This document shows positions 46,793-55,546 of a stretch of DNA of 64,000 nucleotides, one piece after another. The translations under genes and the position numbers were made by a program. The DNA is taken from NCBI RefSeq assembly GCF_001428405.1, contig NZ_LMSL01000040.1, forward strand, positions 88,122 to 152,121, written 5' to 3'. Every line of letters starts with the position of its first letter. The stretch's first letter is position 1. The stretch is from Frateuria sp. Soil773. Its GTDB lineage: Bacteria > Pseudomonadota > Gammaproteobacteria > Xanthomonadales > Rhodanobacteraceae. A model generated the notes under the pieces. It worked only from the letters and a program-made list of their open reading frames with translations, had not been told where the DNA came from and ran no database searches.

Positions 46793-48758
46793 ACTGCTTC
46801 CGCCGATCGCCGCCCTGCTGTGGTTGCTGGCGTTGCTGCTGGCCTGTGCCGGCCGCGGACGCGTGGCGGCGCGTGTCGCGTTGGCGCTCGGCGTTCTGCT
46901 GGTGATCCTGGCCACGATGTGGCAGTTGGCGTCGGGCACGAGCATGCCGGTGCTGCTGGTGCCGTGGGGCGTGGCCGGCCGCCTGCGCTTCGTGCTGGAG
47001 CCGGATGCTTCGTGGCTGCTGCTGTTCGGCGCGCTGGCCGCGTTCTTCGCCACCGCGCTGGGCACGCCCTCGCCGCGCTGGCGCAGCTGGAGCGCCGGCG
47101 CGGCGTTCTGCCTGCTGGGCGCCCTGGGCTGTTTCGGTTTGCAGGATGCGGCCAGCTTCCTGGTGTCGTGGGAAGTGATGAGCCTCGGCGGCGCGGTGCT
47201 GCTGATCGGCGAACGCCTGGGGGCCACGCGCGATGGCCGCGGCCTGCTGTTCATGCTGGGCTTGCTCGAAGTGGGCGCCGTGGCGCTGCTGGCGGCCATG
47301 CTGATGCTCTCGCACGGCGCCGGCAGCCTCGACTTCGCGGACTTCGCCGGCGCCGGCGCGGGCTTCGCCGGCTGGCGCCGGGTGACGGTGGGCGTGCTGC
47401 TGCTGATCGGCTTCGGCGCCAAGCTGGGATTGCTGCCGTTCTACGAGTGGTATCCCGATGCCTACGGCCAGGGCAGCGGCGCCAGCGGGGCGTTGCTGTC
47501 GGGCGTCGTGCTCAACGCCGCCTTCTTCGCGCTGGCGCGGGCCTTCGTGACATGGTTGCCGGGCGACGTGCTGCTATCGGTGATCACGGTCGCCGTCGGC
47601 GTGTTCAGCGCCATCCTCACCGTGCTGTATGCCTTCCAACAGGACGACTGGCGCCGGCTGCTGTCCTTCTCCAGTGCCGAGAACGCGGCCATCGCGGTCA
47701 CCATGCTGGGCGCCAGCCAGTTGTTCCGCGGCGAGGGCCTGCTTCCGCTGGCGGCGCTCGCCTTTGCCGTGGCACTGCTGCACTTGGCCGGTCATGCACT
47801 GGCAAAAGGCGCATTGATGCTGGCCGCCGACGGTGCCTGGCACGCCAACGGCAACTACGATCTGGCGCAACGCGGACTGCTGCGGCGCAGCCCCTGGCTG
47901 CTCGGCGTCGGCGTGGTGTTCGCGGCCATGAGCCTGGCGGCGATGCCGCCACAGGCCGGCTTCGTCAGCGAGTGGTTCACCTTCCAGACGCTGTTCCAGG
48001 GTTTCCACCTGGCCGGCATGCCGGGGCGGCTGACGCTGTCGCTGGCGGGCGCGGGCATGGCGCTCACCGCCGCGATCGCCTTCGCCACCTTCGTCAAGGT
48101 GTGCGGCCTGGGGATACTCGGCGACGGGAGGCGCGAAAGCGCGGGCACCGGCGTCGGCCTGGGCCACGCACTGGCCAGCGGGCTGCTGGGCCTGGGCGTG
48201 CTGGCGCTGGCCGTGGGCATGCCGTGGTGGCTGGGCGCGGTGGACGGCGCCGTGCATGCACGCTTTGCCGGCCTGCCGGCGGCGCCGCTGCACGACGGAC
48301 TGATCCTGATCCCGCTGACCGATACCTTCGCCTTCATCTCGCCGACGCTGCTGGTGATCGTCTGCCCGCTGCTGGCCCTGCTGCCGCTGGCCCTGCTGAC
48401 CATCTCGCGGACACGCCACCGCCTGCGGCATGCGCCGGCGTGGTATGGCGGCCTGCCGCGACCAGCACACGGGCGCACCACCGCGCTGAGCTTCTCCAAC
48501 GCGATGCGCACCTTCTACAGCTTCGTCTACCGGCCGGCCGACGAGGTCAAGCGCGAGGGGCATGCGTATTTCATGCAGCGCCTGACCCACGACGCCAGCG
48601 TTTCCCCGCTGTTCGAGGCGGCGATCTTCCGCGCGCCCACGCGCTTCGTGCGGCGCCTGGCACGCGCGCTGGGGCCGCTGCAGTCCGGCCATATGAACGT
48701 CTATCTGGGCATGGTGGGCGTGCTGCTGATACTGATCCTGGCGCTGGGATTGGCCTGA
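46782..48758 (+). CDS. Antiporter-like subunit of HyfB/NuoL type
   Basis: A 658-residue protein with about 16 helices. The conserved elements are LVSWEVMSLGGAVLLIGE (glutamate helix), GAKLGLLPFYEWYPDAYGQ (lysine helix) and LLSFSSAENAAIAVTMLG, as in HyfB and NuoL. The C-terminal helices extend past the 14-helix core, which suggests a lateral piston-like segment. It starts 11 bases inside the fusion subunit gene and is the second antiporter-like module of the complex, so at least two ion paths are present. Confidence 0.9.
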   Translation: MRPELLPPIAALLWLLALLLACAGRGRVAARVALALGVLLVILATMWQLASGTSMPVLLVPWGVAGRLRFVLEPDASWLLLFGALAAFFATALGTPSPRWRSWSAGAAFCLLGALGCFGLQDAASFLVSWEVMSLGGAVLLIGERLGATRDGRGLLFMLGLLEVGAVALLAAMLMLSHGAGSLDFADFAGAGAGFAGWRRVTVGVLLLIGFGAKLGLLPFYEWYPDAYGQGSGASGALLSGVVLNAAFFALARAFVTWLPGDVLLSVITVAVGVFSAILTVLYAFQQDDWRRLLSFSSAENAAIAVTMLGASQLFRGEGLLPLAALAFAVALLHLAGHALAKGALMLAADGAWHANGNYDLAQRGLLRRSPWLLGVGVVFAAMSLAAMPPQAGFVSEWFTFQTLFQGFHLAGMPGRLTLSLAGAGMALTAAIAFATFVKVCGLGILGDGRRESAGTGVGLGHALASGLLGLGVLALAVGMPWWLGAVDGAVHARFAGLPAAPLHDGLILIPLTDTFAFISPTLLVIVCPLLALLPLALLTISRTRHRLRHAPAWYGGLPRPAHGRTTALSFSNAMRTFYSFVYRPADEVKREGHAYFMQRLTHDASVSPLFEAAIFRAPTRFVRRLARALGPLQSGHMNVYLGMVGVLLILILALGLA

Positions 48759-48767
48759 CGACGCGGC

Positions 48768-50678
48768 ATGTTCACCGACAACCATCGCCGCTACCTGCAG
48801 AACCTGCTGCGCCACGTCGAGCACGAAGTGCAGGAAGCGGTGAACTTGTTGCACGGCGGCGAATCCGACGCCTTGTTTCCCCGCTACCGCGACTTTCCGG
48901 TGCAGGAACGCATCGACGCGCTGCACGCCCACCAGGCGCGCCTGCGCGCGGCGATGCGGCGCTTCATGGACACCTGGCGCATCGCCTATCCCGGCGACTC
49001 GGTGATCGAGGTCGCCCGCGGCTACGAGGCGCGCCTGGCGATGGTGCGCAACGCCGCCTACGAGCTGCGCCCGCGCTACGTGCGCGGCTACGGCCCGCTG
49101 GACGCGGACGACGAGCAGGCCTGCCGCGCGCTGGCCGCCGAACTGGGCGTGCTGCTGGACGCGATGGCTGGCGAACTGCGCCGCGAACCGCTGCGCCTGC
49201 CCGCGGACGGCAGCGGCGACGCCCTGCTGGACGTACTGGCCGGCATCGTGGAAAACCGCTGGCTGCTCGAATACCGCAGCCGCATCGAGGCGCTGCTCGC
49301 GCGCGAACGCGGCGACCGCGTGGAGGTGGCCCTGCTCGGCCGGGTCAGCAGCGGCAAGTCCTCGCTGGTCAACGCCCTGCTCGGCCAGCCGCTGCTGCCG
49401 GTGGGTGCGGTACCGGTCACCTCGGTGGTGACCCGGCTGCGCCACGGCGACACGGTGGAGGTGCGCGCACTGGATATCGACGGCCGCGAGCAGGCCATCG
49501 CACCCGGTGAACTGCACGACTACATCGACGAGACGGGCAACCCCGGCAACCGGCGCCGGCTGCGCGAGGTGGACGTGAGTTTCCCCGCATCCATCCTCGA
49601 ACATGGCATCGTGCTCACCGACACGCCCGGCCTCGGTTCGCTGCACGCCAGCGCCTCGGCGCATGCGCTGGACTACTTGCCGCGCTGCGACCTCGGCATC
49701 GTCGCCATCGACGCCGCCGCCACACTGATGCCGCAGGATCTCGACCTGCTGCGCGCGTTGCGCGACGGCGGCGCCGACTGGCTGGTAGTGCTGACCAAGG
49801 CCGATACCATTGCCGCGGAAGCGCTGGCCCAACAGCGCCGCTACATTGATCAGGCACTGGCCGAAACCCTGCAATCGCCCGTGCAAGTGGCCGCGCTCAG
49901 CGTGCAGGACGGCCACCGCGGCGAACTCGCGGCCTGGCGCGACGGCGTGCTGCGACCGAAGCTGGAACAGGCTGCCGAAAAGGCCGCGGAACGCCACCGC
50001 CATCGCATCGCCGAACTGGCCACCCGCGTGCGAACCACGTTACGACAGGCGCTGGCCGAACTGCCCGCCGCGACACCGGCGGCCGCCGACGAAGCACGGG
50101 ATCACGGCAGCACACTGGCAAGCCTCGACGATACCGGCCGGCGCCTGCACGGGCTGGTACGAGACCTGGCCGAACGCGGCTCGCCCGTGGTCGTCGAGGA
50201 AACCGTGGCGCAGACGCCCGCCGACATCACCCTGGATGCCGGCAGCCTCGCTGGCCGTGCCGCCGGCCTCGCCGATGCGGTAGTCCGCGACATCCTGGGC
50301 GAGCTACGCGGTATCGCCGCGCGCATCCACCATCCCGCCGCGCCGCAGACCCTGCGCGGTGTCCCGCCGTTCGCCCCGGCGTTGACGGAGGCCTCGGTGT
50401 CCACCGGCGCAGCCCTGCTGCCGTGGCGCCGGGCAGCGTTGCGGCGGCAACTGCAACGGCACTGGGGCGCGGAACTGCAACGCGGCTTCGACGCCTATGC
50501 CACCGAACTCGGCCACTGGCTCGACCAGGCCGTGCGGCAACTGCGGCGCCACGCGATGGAATCATTCGAGGATGCGTCCACCCTGCCCTCCGCGGACGAC
50601 CGCGCGGCGCTGGAAGCCGACCTGCACCGCCTCGACGCGCTGCTGGAAGATGGCAGCCGGCAAGGAGTCGCCCAGTGA
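48768..50678 (+). CDS. Dynamin-like GTPase
   Basis: The 636-residue product has a dynamin-type G domain at about 180-400: G1 LLGRVSSGKSSLVNALLG, a threonine-rich switch I region TSVVTRL, G3 LTDTPGLGS, G4 VLTKADT. Helical regions before and after could form the stalk. A hydrophobic stretch near 560 (STGAALLPWRRAAL) may touch the membrane. It starts 9 bases after the last complex subunit, so it shares riboswitch 6. Bacterial dynamins remodel or reseal membranes; a membrane-repair role under fluoride or acid stress is inference. Confidence 0.85.
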   Translation: MFTDNHRRYLQNLLRHVEHEVQEAVNLLHGGESDALFPRYRDFPVQERIDALHAHQARLRAAMRRFMDTWRIAYPGDSVIEVARGYEARLAMVRNAAYELRPRYVRGYGPLDADDEQACRALAAELGVLLDAMAGELRREPLRLPADGSGDALLDVLAGIVENRWLLEYRSRIEALLARERGDRVEVALLGRVSSGKSSLVNALLGQPLLPVGAVPVTSVVTRLRHGDTVEVRALDIDGREQAIAPGELHDYIDETGNPGNRRRLREVDVSFPASILEHGIVLTDTPGLGSLHASASAHALDYLPRCDLGIVAIDAAATLMPQDLDLLRALRDGGADWLVVLTKADTIAAEALAQQRRYIDQALAETLQSPVQVAALSVQDGHRGELAAWRDGVLRPKLEQAAEKAAERHRHRIAELATRVRTTLRQALAELPAATPAAADEARDHGSTLASLDDTGRRLHGLVRDLAERGSPVVVEETVAQTPADITLDAGSLAGRAAGLADAVVRDILGELRGIAARIHHPAAPQTLRGVPPFAPALTEASVSTGAALLPWRRAALRRQLQRHWGAELQRGFDAYATELGHWLDQAVRQLRRHAMESFEDASTLPSADDRAALEADLHRLDALLEDGSRQGVAQ

Positions 50679-51991
50679 TGACATCCGGGCATACCTCTGC
50701 ACTGGACGCACAGGTCGCGGCCTGGATCGACGACCTGGCCGCACCGGAACGCGCGGTCGAAGGCATCGTCGCCCTCGGCCATGCCGCCGTCGGCCCGTTG
50801 TCCGCCTACCTCGATCGCGGGCCGCAGCTCGTTTCGCAGCCACGCGAACTCGCCGTGCGCATGCTCGCGCGACTGCACCACCCGGACGTGGTCGAACGCC
50901 TGCGTCGCGTGCTGCGCGACCACCCGCTGCGCGGCCTGCCTCCCGCGCTCGCCGAATCGGAATATCGCGTCAAGGACGCCGCCGTGGCCGGCCTGGCCGC
51001 ACAACTCGGCGCAGCCGCCTCCGACGACCTGGCCTTTGGCGTGTGCTGCGAACGCCTACCCTCGGCCTTGCGTGCCGCCGGCAGGCTCCGGCTGCATGCG
51101 CTGGCCCCGTCGGTGGCACGGTTGCTCGCCGACGACGTGCTGGAAGATGCGGCGGCCGAAGCCCTGCATGGACTGCTGCCTGAAAGCGCATCCAGTGTCT
51201 TGACCGCCATCGCGGCGTGGCTGTACGGAGATGCCGACACGCCGCATGTGCGTCTGGCATTGATCCGCGCCTTTCTCTGGCTACAAGCCATCGCGGAACG
51301 GCCTCCAGTAGAGATATGCCAGCAAGCGCTCCGACACCCATGCGTACCCGTTCGCGCTGCCACGGCGCTGGTCATGGATGGCGCGGCGCCAACGGACGCG
51401 GATGCCGTCGCCGAAGCACTTGCCCACGGCGCACTCGGCACCGACGAACGGCTGGCCATGGCCTGTCGCGAACGCCTGCGCAGCGTCCCGAACCTGCCCA
51501 TCGAACCGCTGGTGCGCGCCTTGCGGGCGGACGAGGAAGCGGACGTCTACGACAACACCCGGTATCCCAATCCGACCGCCCGGCGGATCCTGCTCGACAT
51601 CATCCTTGCCCAGGCAGGCGGCGCTACCGAAAAGTTGCGCCGGATCGTGCGCGGCGTTCCACCCGACGATCTGGCCGAAGCCCTCTTCCGCTGGCATTGG
51701 CTTGACGCGCCATGGCTGGAGAGCATGCTCGGCCACCCCGTCGCCCAGGTCAGGCTGGCGGCCACGGCCTGCCTGCTGCGGTATCCGCTGCCCGCCCGTC
51801 AACGCTGGCTGGCAGAGCGCCTCGGTGACCGCGATCGTCGGATCAGGCACAAGGCTTTCACCATACTGGCCGCACTGATCGACGCTCGCCAAGCCAGCCT
51901 ATCGAGCGCCGACCTGCCCTCGCACACGCTGTGGCTCGCGCCGTGGGCCTGCCTGCGGCTGCTGGCCCGTTCCACGCGTATCCGGCGGTGA
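50678..51991 (+). CDS. HEAT-repeat protein
   Basis: A 437-residue all-helical protein made of PBS/HEAT-like repeats, for example ELAVRMLARLHHPDVVERLRRVL, VRAATALVMDGAA and VRLAATACLLRY. The start overlaps the GTPase stop, with AAGGAG 10 bases before. HEAT solenoids are scaffolds for protein binding, so it may be the partner of the GTPase or of the membrane complex. It converges with the DUF190 gene 12 bases away and ends the riboswitch-6 operon. Confidence 0.75.
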   Translation: MTSGHTSALDAQVAAWIDDLAAPERAVEGIVALGHAAVGPLSAYLDRGPQLVSQPRELAVRMLARLHHPDVVERLRRVLRDHPLRGLPPALAESEYRVKDAAVAGLAAQLGAAASDDLAFGVCCERLPSALRAAGRLRLHALAPSVARLLADDVLEDAAAEALHGLLPESASSVLTAIAAWLYGDADTPHVRLALIRAFLWLQAIAERPPVEICQQALRHPCVPVRAATALVMDGAAPTDADAVAEALAHGALGTDERLAMACRERLRSVPNLPIEPLVRALRADEEADVYDNTRYPNPTARRILLDIILAQAGGATEKLRRIVRGVPPDDLAEALFRWHWLDAPWLESMLGHPVAQVRLAATACLLRYPLPARQRWLAERLGDRDRRIRHKAFTILAALIDARQASLSSADLPSHTLWLAPWACLRLLARSTRIRR

Positions 51992-52003
51992 CACGGCATG
52001 CCC

Positions 52004-52324
52004 TCACCTGTTCTCGACGATGCCGAACTCCGCGGAGAATTTCGCCCAGAACAACGGCGCGCCGTCCTGGTGGACGATGTCGAGCAACGTGGCGGCCTCG
52101 TCAGCGCTGACGATGAACTCCGCAAGCACCGTCATGTCGCCAGCCAGCTCGAAGAAGTGCTGTTCGTGCAACACGCCGTGCCTGCCGTAGCCGGCGACCG
52201 CCTTGAACACCGAACCGCCGTGGATCTTCGCCTTCTTCGCCTGCTCGAGCAGCCACTCGTACAGCAGCTCACCACGGTGCTTCTGGTTCTCGTGCATGTA
52301 GAAACGAAGCGAATAGCCTTGCAT
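52004..52324 (-). CDS. DUF190-family protein
   Basis: A 106-residue protein with the PII-like DUF190 look: GYSLRFYMHENQKHRGELLYEWLLEQAKK, then FELAGDMTVLAEFIVSADEA. Start at 52324 with GGGAGG 5 bases upstream. DUF190 proteins frequently occur beside crcB fluoride channel genes and are thought to have a signalling or nucleotide-binding role. Here the gene is alone behind riboswitch 4, with no crcB gene in view. Confidence 0.85.
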   Translation of the reverse strand: MQGYSLRFYMHENQKHRGELLYEWLLEQAKKAKIHGGSVFKAVAGYGRHGVLHEQHFFELAGDMTVLAEFIVSADEAATLLDIVHQDGAPLFWAKFSAEFGIVENR

Positions 52325-52545
52325 GGTGCCTCCCGAGGACGCGGTTCGCCGACATGGCAAACGGGTTTCCACAGCCGGGATGCGCCGTCGCCCGCTGCGC
52401 ATGAAGGCGCGCGGCAAAACGCGACCGCACGCGGATCACAAGCCAGAAAGGAAAACGGAGAGTTCTTGGGCGCACGTCACCACCAGCCGGAATCGAAATC
52501 CGGATCGATGGGTGGTTCGCGCTGCCACCACCCGGGATCCGGGAT

Positions 52546-52594
52546 GGTAGGCATCATCAGCCTTGCGGCGGTTCAGGGAGGCATGCCATCTCCC
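52546..52594 (-). ncRNA. Fluoride riboswitch 4 (before DUF190)
   Basis: Minus strand: GGGAGATGGCATGCCTCCC, TGAACCGCCGCAAGG, CTGATGATGCCTACC. The leader to the DUF190 start is about 220 bases. Past the aptamer, ATCCCGGATCCCGGGTGGT gives a competing GC-rich hairpin. The interval 52595-52743, up to the second enolase, holds no other gene that I can see, and I find no aptamer on the plus strand for that enolase. Confidence 0.9.
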
Positions 52595-52743
52595 GACATC
52601 GAGCATAGTCGAGCAGTTCGCCACGGCGGCGTCAATAGCCGATGCGGAACCCACGCCGCCCGGCGAATGCCGCCACGATCGCACCGCACAAGCGTCGTCG
52701 CGATCAACGCCACACATCGTGGCCAGTTCCAGGAATCCACCTC

Positions 52744-54021
52744 ATGCGCATCAGCCGATTGGACGCCCTCGAAGTCCTCGACTCCCGTGGCAACCCCACC
52801 GTGGAGGTTTGCTTGCAGTTGGAGGACGGTTCCGAGGGGCAGGCACTGGTTCCTTCCGGCGCATCCACCGGCATGCACGAAGCCGCCGAATTGCGGGACG
52901 GCGACCCACGCCGCTACGGCGGCAAGGGCGTGCGCAAGGCCGTTGCAAACGTGCGCGGGGAAATGGCCGCCGTGCTGGTGGGCACGGACGCCGGCGAGCA
53001 GCGCGCCCTCGACGGGCGATTGCGCGAGCTGGACGGCACGCCACACAAGAGCCGCCTGGGCGCCAACGCCATCCTCGCCGTGTCGATCGCGCATGCCCGT
53101 GCAGTGGCGGCCTCGCGCAGGCTGCCGCTGTACCGCCACCTCGGCGGCGACGAGGCCACGCTGCTGCCCGTGCCCTGCCTCAACGTCATCAACGGCGGCC
53201 GGCACGCCGACAACACGCTCGACTTCCAGGAATTTGCGATCGTGCCGCACCACGCACCGAGTTTCGCGGAAGCCGTGCGCATGGGCGAGGAAGTGTCCGG
53301 TTCCCTGCGCGCGCTGCTGCGGGAGCACGGGCTTTCGACCGGCGTCGGCGACGAAGGCGGTTTCGCCCCGGATCTACGCAGCAACGAGCAGGCGGTGGAA
53401 TTCATCCTCAAGGCCATCCACCGCGCCGGCTATCGCCCGGGCAGCGACGTCTCGCTCGCCCTGGATCCGGCCACCGGCGAGATGTGGGGCAGCGGTCGCT
53501 ACCGCTTCTTCAAGTCCAGCGGGATTGAACGCAGCAGCGCCGCCATGATCGCGTTGTGGGAAGACTGGGTGCAGCGCTACCCGATCCTGATGCTCGAGGA
53601 TCCGCTTTCCGAGCACGACTGGGACGGCTGGACGGCCTTGTCCTCCCGGATCGGCGACCAGGTCGAACTGGTCGGCGACGACATCTTCAGCACCAATGCC
53701 GACCGCCTCAAGCGCGGAATCCTCGAAAGGGTCGCCAACGCCATCCTGATCAAGCCCAACCAGATCGGCACGGTCTCCGAAACCCTGGACTGCGCAGCGC
53801 AGGCCAAGGCCGCCGGCTACGCCTGCTGCGTGTCCCAGCGTTCCGGCGATACCGAGGACACCTTCATCGCGGATCTGGCAGTCGCCCTGGGCTGTGGCCA
53901 GATCAAGGCCGGAGCAGGCTGCCGCGGCGAGCGCACCGCCAAGTTCAACCGCCTGTTGCGGATCGAGCATGAACTGGGCGAGTGGGCGCGTTTTGCCGGA
54001 CGCGCCGCCTTCATCCGCTGA
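52744..54021 (+). CDS. eno: Enolase, second copy
   Basis: A 425-residue full-length enolase, the same length as the copy at 33277 and very similar along its whole length (for example [16 protein letters not shown] replaced by [24 protein letters not shown]). In the C-terminal signature Gly-Glu is replaced by Gly-Asp, a mild change. It sits between riboswitch 4 (opposite strand) and the MutS-like pair. Its own promoter is not obvious. The two copies probably arose by duplication within the island. At least one may be a fluoride-tolerant or dosage copy beside a housekeeping enolase elsewhere (inference). Confidence 0.95.
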   Translation: MRISRLDALEVLDSRGNPTVEVCLQLEDGSEGQALVPSGASTGMHEAAELRDGDPRRYGGKGVRKAVANVRGEMAAVLVGTDAGEQRALDGRLRELDGTPHKSRLGANAILAVSIAHARAVAASRRLPLYRHLGGDEATLLPVPCLNVINGGRHADNTLDFQEFAIVPHHAPSFAEAVRMGEEVSGSLRALLREHGLSTGVGDEGGFAPDLRSNEQAVEFILKAIHRAGYRPGSDVSLALDPATGEMWGSGRYRFFKSSGIERSSAAMIALWEDWVQRYPILMLEDPLSEHDWDGWTALSSRIGDQVELVGDDIFSTNADRLKRGILERVANAILIKPNQIGTVSETLDCAAQAKAAGYACCVSQRSGDTEDTFIADLAVALGCGQIKAGAGCRGERTAKFNRLLRIEHELGEWARFAGRAAFIR

Positions 54022-54028
54022 TGCGGCT

Positions 54029-55546
54029 TCACGGCGGTGCCGCGGCGTGGTCGCCGAACACCTCCCGGTAGACGTCCTCGCCGTGGCTGGTCTCCAGCGG
54101 CGGCCCAACGACAATGCGGAAGCTGCGGCGGCCATCGGGCAGGCGCTCCGCGCGCAGGCAGGCCACGTCCTCCGCGCCCTCGGCGAAGAACCCATGCGCG
54201 AAGCCATACAAGTGCGTCACGAAGAAGACCCTGATGCCGCGATCCCGCAAAGCGCCCGCCGTCTCGGTGGCGATCTCCGATCCTTCCCGTTCGTTGGTCG
54301 AGGCGAACGATTCGTTGAACAGGATCATGGCGCCGGGAGCCAACTCGTTCACCATCGCACTGAGCCGTTGCAACTCCTCGTCCAGTCGCCCGCCGCGCAT
54401 AGCCGGATCCTCTTCGCGCCGATAGTGCGTGAACAGCCCGGCGCACAGGTCTCCGGCAAAGGACGACGCGGCGACGTACATCCCGCTCTGCATCATCGCC
54501 TGGGCGAGCCCAAGGCTGCGCAGGAAGCTCGACTTGCCGCCCTGGTTGGCGCCGGTGACGATGGTCAGCCGCTTGCCGCCGAGGTCGAGCGCGTTGCCCA
54601 CCACGGCGCCACCCATGCTCAAAGCCAGGCACGGATCGGAGAGGTTCTCGAAGCGCAGCTTCCCCATCCCCGTGGGTGACGGCTGCGGGAAGCACGTCGG
54701 TACGCCGAGCGCCGCCAGCCGCTCGTGCAGGTTCACGCAGCCCACGTGGAAGGCCAACTCCGTGCGCAGCATCTCGAAGAACGCCAGGATGTGATCCATC
54801 GACTGCGCCAGCGCATTGGCAGCGTCGTTGATGCCGCGATGACGGAGGTCGGACAGCGCCCTGGCGCCGGCCTCGTCGCGGTCGGCGATGCGGAACGTGT
54901 AACCCGCGGCCGTCCTTCTGCTGAACAGGCGATCCATCCAGTGCGAATCGCTGTACTTCACCTCCCTCAGCGTATAGCCCTTGCCTTCGTTGCCCGAACC
55001 AAGCTGCGCACTCAGCTGCACACCGCCGTCGAGTTTCAGCGTGGACAGGCAGGCACTCACTTGTGCCAGATAGTCATCGGTGAATTCGGCCTGCAGCATC
55101 GCGAACAGCGCGCGGAAGCCCCTCGATCCGAAACCGGCGCCCTGCGTGTCAGCTTCACCCCTCAACTTGCGCAAGATGTCCACGAACATCGTCAGCACGT
55201 CGATGGCGCCGTGCAGGATCGACGAGGGGTAGTTGCTGGAGAAGGCCCAGTGGCTCTTGCGCTTCCCTTCGATGGCTTCGGTCACCAGCACGTAGCAGCG
55301 ACGGGCCACTTGCGGATGGGCGATGGCGTCGCGCACGATTTCCTGCCGGTAGACGACCGTGTCGATGTCCAGCGTCGTGCCGAGTAGCAGCGCCTTCCGC
55401 GCCACCTCGAAGACGAACTCGTCGTTGGCCGCCATGGCGCGCGCCAACGCATCCAGCGCGAGATCCCGCTGCAAGTCCGGCGCGTGGTCGGGCAGCAGCC
55501 GTTGCGGGTCGAAATTGCGATCCGGGTGCATCAGCCGCGCTTTCAC
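54029..55546 (-). CDS. MutS-like ATPase, second of a pair
   Basis: A 505-residue MutS-related protein. The C-terminal ABC-type ATPase has Walker A VTGANQGGKSSFLRS and Walker B MILFNESFASTNEREGSE. The upstream helical part resembles the MutS core/lever region, but the mismatch-recognition domain is missing. I start it at GTG 55546: GGAGG lies 8 bases upstream and GTGA overlaps the stop of the first gene. It and the gene before it probably form a heterodimer. It is controlled with that gene by riboswitch 5. The substrate is unknown; mismatch repair is unlikely without domain I. Confidence 0.85.
   Translation of the reverse strand: MKARLMHPDRNFDPQRLLPDHAPDLQRDLALDALARAMAANDEFVFEVARKALLLGTTLDIDTVVYRQEIVRDAIAHPQVARRCYVLVTEAIEGKRKSHWAFSSNYPSSILHGAIDVLTMFVDILRKLRGEADTQGAGFGSRGFRALFAMLQAEFTDDYLAQVSACLSTLKLDGGVQLSAQLGSGNEGKGYTLREVKYSDSHWMDRLFSRRTAAGYTFRIADRDEAGARALSDLRHRGINDAANALAQSMDHILAFFEMLRTELAFHVGCVNLHERLAALGVPTCFPQPSPTGMGKLRFENLSDPCLALSMGGAVVGNALDLGGKRLTIVTGANQGGKSSFLRSLGLAQAMMQSGMYVAASSFAGDLCAGLFTHYRREEDPAMRGGRLDEELQRLSAMVNELAPGAMILFNESFASTNEREGSEIATETAGALRDRGIRVFFVTHLYGFAHGFFAEGAEDVACLRAERLPDGRRSFRIVVGPPLETSHGEDVYREVFGDHAAAPP

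Noticed and set aside
41411-48758. True formate hydrogenlyase or hydrogenase-4
   Set aside because: The large subunit lacks all Ni-Fe cysteines, and no formate dehydrogenase or hydrogenase maturation gene is present.
46820-49510. 896-codon open frame on the plus strand
   Set aside because: Runs across the HyfB-like and GTPase genes in another frame. Composition is Arg/Ala/Gly-rich and both real genes have clear motifs.
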